Below, one piece after another: positions 22,601-29,387 of a stretch of 29,387 nucleotides of DNA (positions within the stretch are counted from its first letter, which is position 1; each line of letters opens with the position of its first letter). The position numbers and the translations under genes were made by a program. The notes beneath the pieces are model-generated. The model was not told the DNA's origin and did no database searches. It worked only from the letters and a program-made list of their open reading frames with translations. Origin of the DNA: Scatosoma sp045655705 (lineage in GTDB: Bacteria; Bacillota; Clostridia; Christensenellales; Borkfalkiaceae); NCBI GenBank assembly GCA_045655705.1, contig JAZOPU010000138.1, positions 1 to 29,387 on the forward strand. Direction: 5' to 3'.

Positions 22601-25263
22601 ATTTTTTGGCGGTAAAGCTCTAAAAACAGCGCGATATAGTTTTTCAAATGCTTGATCTCGGCAATCACAACCTCCGACGAGCAATATAAGTGATCGCGAA
22701 CAGGCAAGCTATATTCCGTTAAATTTACGTTGGCAAACGGAGAATTATACACACCGCCGCATTCCTTTGCCGCTGCCGCCGCCTGCACCATCATACGCTC
22801 GTAGTGATCGATTTTTTCTTTGGTAAGCCCGTCGTAGAACGTGCTTTCGATATTCATAAGGTCGGGCGCGTTTTTATTACGCAAAACAGCAAGCAACGCT
22901 TCGTATACCGACACGCCCAAACGGCGTTTTTTATGAAGCGCGGCAAGCGGTTCATACAGATCTTCACGCAAGCGCAAAATCGTGCCCGCTTTTTCGGAAA
23001 GATTTACCTTTTCTTCTTCGCCCGCCAAAGCAAGCGTAGCGTTGAGTTTTTGCAACACTTCCGCTTTGTTTGCTTTATTTGAATGTAATTCCAGACAAAA
23101 ATCGCCCAAGCCCAAACTATCCAAACGCTTTTTTACAACCGAGAGCGCCGCTTGTTTTTCAGCAACGAAAAGTACGCGTTTACCTTCGTATAACGCGTTA
23201 GCAATGATATTCGTGATCGTTTGCGATTTACCCGTGCCAGGAGGACCATGCAGAACGAAACTCTTACCCTTTTGCGATTGTGCGATCGCGCTCCATTGCG
23301 ACGCGTCGGCAGGCAAGGGTGTGAGCGTGGTTTCGGGGCGCGCCTCGTCTTCTTTGAGCGTATCTTCCCCACCGCTAAACACGAGCGTATTTTCTAAAAA
23401 CGCATTTACAATCGGGTTTTGCGAGAAGGTGCCTATATTTCGGCGCAGGTCGTTCCACATTTGGTATCTGGCAAAGGAGAACGCCGAAAGATAGCAATCG
23501 TCGTACACTTCCCAATTGCGCATACCCACAACTTCCATACGGATCATTGCGAGAATTTCGGAAATCTTCAAGCCCTGCACCGCACCGTCCAAGCCACGGA
23601 TATCGATATTAAATTCCTGTTTTAAATATTCCAAAAGCGTGGAATTGACGGAAATATCTTCGTCCGTCGTTGCCACGGCATAACCCGTTCCGCCTTTACT
23701 TTTTTTGATAGTTATAGGTTGCAAAACAAGGGGCGCATAGCGTTCCTGCCCGTCTTCACGAGAATACCATTTTAAAAAGCCAAGGGCGAGATATAAAATT
23801 TTCGTACCCGATTCTTCATCCGCTTCTTTATTGCGCTTGATAAGACGGGTAATCCGCTCTTCGAGCGTTTTTTCGTCGAGATAGGTACGAAGCAATCCCG
23901 AACGGTTTTCCAGTTCGATAAGCTCGCGCATTGGCTTCACTTCTCCGCTTGTTCCGAATTTTTGCTTTGCCGTTTCTATCAAGTCTTGCGTGAGAGACAC
24001 GAGCGTAAGCTCGGAGGCTGTGGATAAAGCATCGAGTGTGGCGTCCGCTTCTACCGATACGATATGCGCCGCCGTTTTTGCGGGCGCAAAGTTTAAGAGC
24101 GTGTTTTTCATGGAAAGATCCAAAAGCCGTCTTTCCCATTGCTTGTCTTTGGTTACTTCGCTATCTAACGACAGTTTTTGCGTGGGAATAAGATCGCTCG
24201 GTGCAATAAACGGCGACGAAGCTTCTTCGGATAATACTTCATAGCCTTTCAAGCTACGTGCACGAAGCGGCAGGGGCAATACGCGGGAAATCCTGCAACG
24301 GCGCACGTCTACGATTTTATCAAAATAACCGTTTTCAAGCTTTTGCTTAAAGTGCACTTCCGAAGTGGTGTATGCAAAATTTTTATCCCCGAACAAATCT
24401 TGCACGTCGAAACAGCTTACGTTATTGATCCCATCGGAAACGTACGCTTGCAATCTTGCAATATCGTCGGAAACGGTGTCTAAAAAACAACCGTCGTATA
24501 ACCACACACCGCAAGTGATTTCTTTATCGCCCATAACGAGCACGGTGTGAAGCCCCATATACTCCAAGCAAGCGGCGCAAAAAAGCGACATTTCTAACGG
24601 ACTGGCTTTTCTTTCCGAAAGTATTTTCACTCCCGCTCCTGCTTCCACGGGCATAGAAATATCCGAAACTTTCTTTTGCACGGCGTAACGGCGCACGCAC
24701 GCATACACCGCGGCAATTACGCGACGCACCGCGTTTTTGTCGTTGCCCGTGTATCCGCCCATATCAAAGGAAGCGTTCCATTTCTTTAATTGTTCTTCCG
24801 CTTCGGTGGCGATCTTGGCGCAATCGGCAAGACGCGGACGAACGAACGACGCAAGCCGTTCTACGTCCCCTTGCGTGCCCTGCCAATAATCAAAGGGCAA
24901 TGCAGTAACCGTGAATTGCTTTTCAAAAACTACCTGATTATCCTTTTGCAAGGTTGCTACGATTCGTTCCGTGCGGACTTCTTCAATCGACGAAAAATAG
25001 TGCGGGGATAATATTTCACCCAGCTCCACCTGTACGACACTCTCAAAAGGAAGCTCTGCAAGCGTTTTTTCGCACGGCAACAACATTCCGTTGTCGTTCG
25101 TCAGTTTGAGCGTTACGCTTTCCACAAGCTCTTCGCCTGCGTTTTTGATTTGCAACGCCGAAAAAAGCGGACGCCGCGAAAAATAATCGGCGTAAGATAC
25201 GGTCTTTGCCGTTTCTCCGTCTATCGACAGCCATTCTTCCCATTTCTTCGTCTTGATCGCCAT
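19618..25263 (-). CDS. DUF4011-type giant SF1 helicase with Vsr-like nuclease and DUF3320
   Basis: The 1881-residue protein has several parts. First is a beta-sandwich-like N terminus (about 1-140), then a transglutaminase-like region (about 175-310) in which the expected catalytic Cys and His are Pro222 and Glu248. A DUF4011 segment starting WERRLLDLSMKNTLLNF follows. The Upf1-like SF1 helicase has Walker A HGPPGTGKS (672-680), Walker B FDEAS (Asp1293), GDPKQLPP, WHYRS, NVQGDERDVI and NVAVSRAR. A Vsr/MTES_1575-type nuclease domain has Asp1613 in KIDVAV and CDGQTRF near 1631. A C-terminal DUF3320-like region completes it. The start at 25263 has GGAGAG close upstream. Family members are widespread; related helicase-nucleases are linked to defence or repair, but the cellular role is not established. 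It is transcribed from the promoter at 25570 through a long structured leader, with comEC coupled behind it. Confidence 0.9.
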   Translation of the reverse strand: MAIKTKKWEEWLSIDGETAKTVSYADYFSRRPLFSALQIKNAGEELVESVTLKLTNDNGMLLPCEKTLAELPFESVVQVELGEILSPHYFSSIEEVRTERIVATLQKDNQVVFEKQFTVTALPFDYWQGTQGDVERLASFVRPRLADCAKIATEAEEQLKKWNASFDMGGYTGNDKNAVRRVIAAVYACVRRYAVQKKVSDISMPVEAGAGVKILSERKASPLEMSLFCAACLEYMGLHTVLVMGDKEITCGVWLYDGCFLDTVSDDIARLQAYVSDGINNVSCFDVQDLFGDKNFAYTTSEVHFKQKLENGYFDKIVDVRRCRISRVLPLPLRARSLKGYEVLSEEASSPFIAPSDLIPTQKLSLDSEVTKDKQWERRLLDLSMKNTLLNFAPAKTAAHIVSVEADATLDALSTASELTLVSLTQDLIETAKQKFGTSGEVKPMRELIELENRSGLLRTYLDEKTLEERITRLIKRNKEADEESGTKILYLALGFLKWYSREDGQERYAPLVLQPITIKKSKGGTGYAVATTDEDISVNSTLLEYLKQEFNIDIRGLDGAVQGLKISEILAMIRMEVVGMRNWEVYDDCYLSAFSFARYQMWNDLRRNIGTFSQNPIVNAFLENTLVFSGGEDTLKEDEARPETTLTPLPADASQWSAIAQSQKGKSFVLHGPPGTGKSQTITNIIANALYEGKRVLFVAEKQAALSVVKKRLDSLGLGDFCLELHSNKANKAEVLQKLNATLALAGEEEKVNLSEKAGTILRLREDLYEPLAALHKKRRLGVSVYEALLAVLRNKNAPDLMNIESTFYDGLTKEKIDHYERMMVQAAAAAKECGGVYNSPFANVNLTEYSLPVRDHLYCSSEVVIAEIKHLKNYIALFLELYRQKISTLTRKKLDGLFTIAKMLSGGTLNKYFKENEEEFFAFYNANRRLDSCLEKYFASFKKLVDISKEKKELGKWLETGVSDYALNKPVKAVVKKLVKASLSQMKESEAAGHLENLHAIYEAMDCIKSATTLSQYFTFAFGRVDYFDARKHFLEELYRLHDLCTFVFMDYNADSFNSMCIRAASGYSLPVLQGLISSLESFRVAEEGFLSVTAADKTKTPEEDVLEYYTAKAGALIENIDMLAPWCMYKKTAKALDEAGLTFITDALENGGVTGENIIDSFEKNIYKNFLQTNIPLDPVLARFSAAVSEEKAESLRMAMDDFSKLTKTAIRSALIQRLPTSSTEGSLSLEVANFARLSKANLRGMGLRRLFEEIPELIKRLAPCMLMSPITVSQYLQAENDLFDLVIFDEASQIPTAEAICSLARGKAAIIVGDPKQLPPTTFFHVNAVDEDNLENEDMESVLDDCLAVNMPQRHLTWHYRSKHESLIAFSNAHYYENRLCTFPSPDALASKVRFVLVEEGTYDRGFTKKNKAEGDALVEEVLRRLSDPTLSKSSIGVVTFSNVQKEYIERKLSAAILERKLEREAYEREEPIFVKNLENVQGDERDVILFSICYGPDKLGRISLNFGPLNQAGGWRRLNVAVSRAREEMVVFSSMTGAMIDLSKTNSRGVAGLKAFLDFAQKGRTNLAISSGDIVVKKAGIGKYIAEELASYGYECRYDVGSSLFKIDVAVLDPKNRQKFILAIMCDGQTRFSVKDRNVLQMQTLKRNNWNVTKLYTVNYYNNPKREIKKIKDLLDKLTGADKKGGAELNRGKKTYKVATIETRYENANYVTLGENDKEIIARLKAIVTAEEPISHDFLVRRCLSGLGITKYGAKVEARMQALIALCGFKQEKLLGCAFYRKTDKCIGFDKYRVETGEPIRKHEYDYSPYEILAIVRGALEDKVALYMEEICSIVCSVLRIAKPTDKFTAYINDCVTLGEERGLFVRSVSDRISMA

Positions 25264-25569
25264 AATCTCTCCATAGCCTGCCGAGAATTGAACTCTACAA
25301 GGTTTTAGAGTCGAAAAAAAGCTCATACTTCGTCAATCTCGCTTATCATACCCCTGTATGATTGCGCTCCATTTCCTTGTCTAATCTATTTTTTCGTTCT
25401 CTAAAACTGCTACACACCTAAAAAGCGTATTTTTTAGATACTTTTTGGGGCAACCGTGCGCCGACGTATCCACATACTTCAAGCACGGTTGCGACAAAAA
25501 TAGCAAAAAAGACACTTTTTTAGGCTTGTGGCGGTTCAACTCCCGTCAGGCTAACTTATATTCGTTTCT
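25264..25569 (-). ncRNA. Structured leader RNA upstream of the DUF4011 helicase gene (unidentified)
   Basis: Most of the 400 bases between the helicase gene and nrnA is this element, read on the minus strand from the promoter at 25570. Its ends pair: 25553-25534 with 25293-25274, 19 of 20 positions, two as G-U that only work on this strand. Inside are a perfect ten-pair hairpin (25492-25483 with 25459-25450) and a seven-pair hairpin (25362-25356 with 25351-25345). An AT hairpin lies at 25437-25431 with 25424-25418. The stretch CTCTAAAA (25310-25303) can pair either with TTTTAGAG (25406-25399) or, in part, with TAGAG (25297-25293). The closing stem ends two bases before the helicase ribosome binding site (25272-25267). 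I recognise no riboswitch, T-box, RNase P, SRP or tmRNA signature. Confidence 0.6.
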
Positions 25570-25598
25570 ATTATACACTTTCCAAAAAAAAATTGCAA
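25570..25598 (-). promoter_or_regulatory. SigA promoter of the leader RNA and helicase-comEC operon
   Basis: On the minus strand TTGCAA (25598-25593), a 17-base spacer containing a run of nine T, and a perfect TATAAT (25575-25570). The expected start near 25563 places the 20-base-pair closing stem about ten bases into the transcript. Confidence 0.82.
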
Positions 25599-25628
25599 CC
25601 TTACGCGTAAACTTTTTTCTTTATAAAG

Positions 25629-25654
25629 AAAAAAAGCCCCGAAAAGCTCGGAAC
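25629..25654 (-). terminator. Intrinsic terminator of the infB-rbfA-nrnA operon
   Basis: On the minus strand GTTCCGA (25654-25648) pairs with TCGGGGC (25642-25636), partly by G-T pairs, around a five-base loop, followed by seven T (25635-25629). It lies ten bases after the nrnA stop. A second, purely A/T-rich palindrome (25612-25635) overlaps its tail. Confidence 0.82.
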
Positions 25655-25663
25655 TTTTTGCGT

Positions 25664-26632
25664 TTATTCAAGATATTGCGAAACCGCATAAGAAAGCTTG
25701 TCAATGACTTCTTCAAGCTCGCCAAAGAGCATACACCCTGCCGCACGCACGTGTCCGCCACCGCCGAACTTGCCTGCAATTTTATTCACGTCCGCGTATT
25801 CTTTGGAGCGCAAGGAAATTTTATATTGACGGTATTTCACTTCCATAATCGAAGCCGCCACTTCCACACTGTCTACGTTCAGCGGAAAGTCAACAAACCC
25901 TTCCGTCATGCCGTGATCCGCACCGCATTTTTTCATTTGCTCTTGCGAGATCGTGATAAGCGCAAATTTATCCTCGTGAAAATAACGTATTCCGCTCATA
26001 ACCAAAGCAAAAAGCGCGGCGCGCGCCTTTGTTTGACGTTTGAAAAGCATGTAATGATAGTAACGGATATCCGCGCCCTTTTCGACAAGCTGTGCGCCAA
26101 GCGAAAGCGTTTCTTCCGTTACGTCGTCGTGGGAAAAATTCCCCGAATCGGTGAGCAAGCCAATCAGCAAATATTCCGCCGTTTTTTTATCAATCGGAGC
26201 ACCCAGGTATGCGATGAGTTGTGCCATATTCATACAATTCGCCGAACATTCCCGCACGAAATTATATGTTCCGTAGCGGGTGTTGGAGATATGGTGATCA
26301 ATATTGACAACGTCGATTTTTTTGCGTTTCGTGCTGAAAAACTCGTCCGTCAAAACACCCAACCGAGCCTCGTCGCTACAATCCACCGTTACCATTAAAT
26401 CATACGATTTCGTCGGGGCTTTTTGTACGCGGTCAATACCCGCAATAAAAGCAAGGTTAGACGGAATATCCGTTTCTACGCACACCTGACAGTCTATCCC
26501 CAAATAATCAAGCGCACAGGCAAGCGAAAGTGCGCTCCCAAACGCGTCCCCGTCGGGGCGCATATGCGTGAGCACGGCAACGCTTTTCGCGCGTTTCATA
26601 CGCTGGGCGATTTCTTGCAAGGTGTGATCCAT
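25664..26632 (-). CDS. nrnA: DHH-family phosphoesterase, NrnA (oligoribonuclease / pAp phosphatase)
   Basis: The 322-residue enzyme degrades short RNA oligonucleotides and 3'-phosphoadenosine 5'-phosphate, and in some species also pApA from c-di-AMP turnover. It has the DHH motifs in order: THMRPDGDAFGS (22-33), a VTVDCSD aspartate motif, VNIDHHISN (about 112-120) binding the two metal ions, and the DHHA1 substrate motif GGGGHVRAAGC near 288-298. The ATG at 26632 follows GAGGAA and lies three bases after the rbfA stop, the same order (infB, rbfA, nrnA) as in many Bacillota. A cdaA gene in the window makes a link to c-di-AMP breakdown possible but unproven. Confidence 0.94.
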   Translation of the reverse strand: MDHTLQEIAQRMKRAKSVAVLTHMRPDGDAFGSALSLACALDYLGIDCQVCVETDIPSNLAFIAGIDRVQKAPTKSYDLMVTVDCSDEARLGVLTDEFFSTKRKKIDVVNIDHHISNTRYGTYNFVRECSANCMNMAQLIAYLGAPIDKKTAEYLLIGLLTDSGNFSHDDVTEETLSLGAQLVEKGADIRYYHYMLFKRQTKARAALFALVMSGIRYFHEDKFALITISQEQMKKCGADHGMTEGFVDFPLNVDSVEVAASIMEVKYRQYKISLRSKEYADVNKIAGKFGGGGHVRAAGCMLFGELEEVIDKLSYAVSQYLE

Positions 26633-26635
26633 TGG

Positions 26636-27001
26636 TTATTCCTCGTCGTTTTTGATTTGTATTTTTTTGAACAGTTCGTCCATTTTTGCACCGTAGCTCA
26701 TACTTCTATCCATTCGGAAGGTAAGAGCGGGAACGGTGCGCATACGCATAACCTGTGCAAGCTCGTGGCGGATAAAACCCGCGTTTTCTTGCAAGATTTC
26801 AAACGTGCGCGCGCTTTGTTCTTCGGTCGCGCCGTAGATGCTCACGTATACGTAAGCCGTTTTGAGATCTGGCGCGACGTCCGTTTCCGTAACGGACACA
26901 AGCCCTTTAAAATCGGGGTTTTTGTCCTTTACGCGCGGTAAAATCGCGCTAATCTCCTTTTGGTATTCGCCGTTTAATCGGGAAGTTCTCGAAACTTTCA
27001 T
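26636..27001 (-). CDS. rbfA: Ribosome-binding factor A
   Basis: The 121-residue protein helps mature the 30S subunit and acts in cold adaptation. It has the one-domain type II KH-like pattern (SRLNGEYQKEISAILPRVKD, then VSVTETDVAPDLKTAYVYVSI, and the C-terminal RTVPALTFRMDRSMSYGAKMDELF). Its ATG (27001-26999) shares one base with the infB stop (TAATG), so it is translationally coupled; an upstream start at 27031 would lie inside infB and is not used. Confidence 0.95.
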   Translation of the reverse strand: MKVSRTSRLNGEYQKEISAILPRVKDKNPDFKGLVSVTETDVAPDLKTAYVYVSIYGATEEQSARTFEILQENAGFIRHELAQVMRMRTVPALTFRMDRSMSYGAKMDELFKKIQIKNDEE

Positions 27002-29387
27002 TACGCTTTGATTTCCTCCGTCACGTAACATTCGATAATATCGCCCACGCGGATTTCATTGAAACCGTCAATCGCACAACCGCATTCATAGCCGTAGTTG
27101 ACTTCTTTCACGTCGTCCTTGAAGCGTTTGAGCTGTTTCACGCCGCCTTCGCAAATCATAATATCTTCGCGGTAAATACGAAGCTTACCGCCACGAATAA
27201 TCTTACCTTCCGTAACGTAGCAACCAGCGATCGTGCCCACACCCGTGATATTGAACGTTTGACGCACTTCACATTTACCCGAAAGAACGTCTTTCGTCTT
27301 GGGCGTAAGCATACCTTTAAGCGCCGCTTCCATATCGTCGATAAGCTCGTAGATAATGCGATAGCTACGCACGTCTACTTTGCTCGTTTCCGCAATCTTC
27401 TTTGCCTTAGTGTCAGGACGGACGTTGAAACCGATAATAATCGCGTTTGCGCTGTCGGCGAGCATAACGTCGCCTTCGTTGATCGCACCCGCCGCGGCGT
27501 GAATAACTTTCACTTTCACTTCCTCGTTGGAAAGCTTTTCAAGCGATTGTTTCACCGCTTCCACGCTACCCTGCACGTCGCCCTTGACAATCAAGTTCAA
27601 GTTCTTCATCTTGCCTTCTTCTACTTGTGCAAACACGTCGTCGAGCGTAACGCGGCTTTGTTCTTTGATCATACTCTCGCGTTGCTTGTTCTTTCTTTCT
27701 TCTTGCACTTGCTTCATCAACGCTTGGTCAACCGCCATAATGCTATCGCCTGCGTTGGGAACGTCTTCCAAGCCAAGGATAGATACAGCCATAGACGGTC
27801 CTGCTGTTTTCACAGGTCTACCCCTATCGTCGAACATAGCACGCACTCTACCCATCGTCGTACCTGAAAGGATATTATCCCCTGTTTTAAGCGTACCCGT
27901 TTGCACGATAATGCTTGCCACAGGACCTTTGCCTTTATCAAGTTTTGCTTCGATAATCGTACCTTTCGCGGCACGGTCGGGGTCGGCTTTGAGTTCTTGC
28001 ATCTCCGCAACGAGATTGACCGCATCAAGCAAGTCGTCGATACCCATGCCCGTCTTTGCGGAAACGGGTACGATCATCGTATCCCCGCCCCATTCTTCGG
28101 GCACGAGCTCGTGTTCGACAAGACCTTGTTTTACCTTGTCGGGATTGATCTCGTATTTATCCATTTTATTCATTGCCACAATGATAGGCACGGAAGCTGC
28201 TTTTGCATGGTTGATCGCTTCCACAGTTTGGGGCATAATGCCGTCGTCGGCTGCAACCACCAAGATAACGATATCCGTTACCTGTGCACCACGCGCACGC
28301 ATTGCCGTGAACGCCGCGTGCCCGGGGGTGTCGATAAAGGTGATTTGTTTGCCTTTCGCCGTTACCGTATACGCACCGATACTTTGCGTGATACCGCCCG
28401 CTTCACCGCTCGTAACACTCGTTGCGCGGATACTATCAAGAAGCGAAGTTTTACCGTGGTCAACGTGTCCCATAACCGTAACGACGGGCGCACGCGTGAT
28501 AAGCTTGCTTGCATCTTCTTGCGCAGTCGTTGCCATAAGCACTTCTTCCGCTGTCTTTTCAGGTTTATATTCAAGGTCGATACCCATATCCGCCGCCATA
28601 AGCGCCGCACTTTCATAGTCGATTGAATCGTTAATCCCTTTCATAATGCCGTCTTTGAACAGGCGTTTGGTAATTTCCACTGCGGATACACCCAACTTTT
28701 CCGATAAAACCTTCAAGGGAATATCTTGCGTAGTAACCACAGCGTGTTCAATCTTGATGGTAGGAATATCCTGTTTCTTTTGTTTTTTGGGCGAACGGAC
28801 TTTTCTATATCCCGACTTATCTTCGTCGAAGTCTTCCACCGTCATACCGCGTTGCTTGGCAAGATCGCGTTTATTGAGCGTCTTTTTCTCCGTATACGTC
28901 TTTTCAAACGTCTTTTTCTTGGGTGCGGACGAGAAGGATTTCACGTCGCGCGAAGGCATTACGGGAGCACTAACCGCCACGCCTGCGCCAACACGGGGCG
29001 TGCGGGGCGCGGTGGTTGCAGGTCGCGCGCTTGCTTGCGGGCGTTGCGGACGTTCGCCTTGGGTACGGGGGCGATAGGTTGTGCCCGTAATTTCCGTGCC
29101 GGGTTTGGCAACGTAGACACCTTGTTCCTGTCCGTTTCTGAAATATCTCGGTGCGCGAGGTTCGCTCGGTGCTTTGGGCACGAACGTTTTTTGTGCGGGC
29201 TTTTCCGCAGGAACGACTTTTTCTTCTTCAACGGGCGCGGGTTCTTCTACGATAGGCGTTTCTTCCGCTTTTTCTTCCTTTTTCGCCGTCGTCTTTTTCG
29301 GAGCTTCTTCTACTTCTTCCGCCTGCTTACTTGCAACCTCTTCCGCTGCTTTTCTTTCCGCTTCGGCTTTTGCCGCCTGCTCAGCCA
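27001..29387 (-). CDS. infB: Translation initiation factor IF-2, 5' end cut by window
   Basis: IF-2 is the GTPase that places initiator tRNA on the 30S subunit and joins the subunits. The frame is open from the window edge, so the true start lies outside. The visible N terminus is a low-complexity Ala/Glu/Lys/Pro linker (29387 to about 28780). Then follow the IF2N helix bundle (IPLKVLSEKLGVSAVEITKRL) and the G domain with GHVDHGKTS, GGITQSIGAY, DTPGHAAF, NKMDK and SAKTG. Domains II to IV end in VGDIIECYVTEEIKA. A GTG at 29181 is an internal codon, not the start. First visible gene of the infB-rbfA-nrnA operon; the nusA-type genes usually before it would be to the right. Confidence 0.97.
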   Translation of the reverse strand, partial: AEQAAKAEAERKAAEEVASKQAEEVEEAPKKTTAKKEEKAEETPIVEEPAPVEEEKVVPAEKPAQKTFVPKAPSEPRAPRYFRNGQEQGVYVAKPGTEITGTTYRPRTQGERPQRPQASARPATTAPRTPRVGAGVAVSAPVMPSRDVKSFSSAPKKKTFEKTYTEKKTLNKRDLAKQRGMTVEDFDEDKSGYRKVRSPKKQKKQDIPTIKIEHAVVTTQDIPLKVLSEKLGVSAVEITKRLFKDGIMKGINDSIDYESAALMAADMGIDLEYKPEKTAEEVLMATTAQEDASKLITRAPVVTVMGHVDHGKTSLLDSIRATSVTSGEAGGITQSIGAYTVTAKGKQITFIDTPGHAAFTAMRARGAQVTDIVILVVAADDGIMPQTVEAINHAKAASVPIIVAMNKMDKYEINPDKVKQGLVEHELVPEEWGGDTMIVPVSAKTGMGIDDLLDAVNLVAEMQELKADPDRAAKGTIIEAKLDKGKGPVASIIVQTGTLKTGDNILSGTTMGRVRAMFDDRGRPVKTAGPSMAVSILGLEDVPNAGDSIMAVDQALMKQVQEERKNKQRESMIKEQSRVTLDDVFAQVEEGKMKNLNLIVKGDVQGSVEAVKQSLEKLSNEEVKVKVIHAAAGAINEGDVMLADSANAIIIGFNVRPDTKAKKIAETSKVDVRSYRIIYELIDDMEAALKGMLTPKTKDVLSGKCEVRQTFNITGVGTIAGCYVTEGKIIRGGKLRIYREDIMICEGGVKQLKRFKDDVKEVNYGYECGCAIDGFNEIRVGDIIECYVTEEIKA

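Noticed and set aside
25300..25407. GTTTTAGAG and its complement resemble the first bases of a type II CRISPR repeat or tracrRNA anti-repeat
   Set aside because: There is no repeat array, spacer or cas gene in the window; the motif is one arm of the leader hairpin.
25264..25560. tmRNA, RNase P RNA or SRP RNA in the gene-free region
   Set aside because: None of the conserved segments I know (tmRNA tag frame and 3' CCA end, RNase P GAGGAAAGTCC, SRP GGAAGCAGC loop) is present.
25445..26398. Long plus-strand reading frame opposite nrnA and the leader
   Set aside because: It crosses a terminator and the whole DHH phosphoesterase gene in antisense; no promoter or ribosome binding site fits.
27527..28618. 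Long plus-strand reading frame opposite infB
   Set aside because: It is the antisense of the highly conserved IF-2 G domain and has no family features.

Overview
The window reads as a chromosomal segment of a Gram-positive, low-to-mid-GC bacterium of the Bacillota, probably an uncultured clostridial lineage. This rests on consensus SigA-type promoters, strong AGGAGG-type ribosome binding sites, AddAB instead of RecBCD, the diadenylate cyclase CdaA, a class III-type aspartokinase and NrnA. TGA is used as a stop, so the standard bacterial code applies. The assignment is inference from gene content; no ribosomal RNA is present.

Left edge (1 to about 2730) is the end of an integrated mobile element. 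A small leftward gene (cut by the window) and a rightward Cro/CI-type repressor gene diverge from a compact control region with a consensus leftward promoter and AGCCC-containing candidate operators. Then come a small membrane protein with a CxxC pair on each side of a transmembrane hairpin and a tyrosine integrase. The integrase gene ends about 110 bases from the 3' end of a tRNA-Gln(CTG) gene, which is the likely attachment site.

Housekeeping region, left part (2730 to 11900): tRNA-Gln and its promoter and terminator; a PRC-barrel-like protein gene (+) overlapping tail to tail with a small three-helix membrane protein gene (-); the addB-addA helicase-nuclease operon (-); a divergent lipoprotein gene (+) with a near-consensus promoter.

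Middle (11900 to 17950), all on the minus strand: kdgA-kdgK (2-keto-3-deoxygluconate kinase and KDPG aldolase, lower uronate/Entner-Doudoroff steps), a GxSxG carbohydrate-esterase-like hydrolase, aspartokinase, a 35-codon single-helix peptide gene translationally coupled to cdaA (apparently a minimal CdaR), cdaA, and holA.

Right part (17950 to 29387), also minus strand: a ComEC/Rec2 channel protein without the usual C-terminal metallo-beta-lactamase-like domain; a 1881-residue DUF4011-type SF1 helicase with a transglutaminase-like N-terminal region and a Vsr-like nuclease plus DUF3320-type C terminus; then nrnA, rbfA and infB (cut by the window edge). Between the helicase gene and nrnA lies 400 bases without a gene. 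It holds a consensus promoter followed by a roughly 290-base, hairpin-rich leader closed by a 20-base-pair stem (19 pairs) that ends two bases before the helicase ribosome binding site. This leader is the strongest candidate here for something undescribed. The coupled micro-CdaR, the degenerate domains of the big helicase and the phage-like switch of the island are the next most interesting points.
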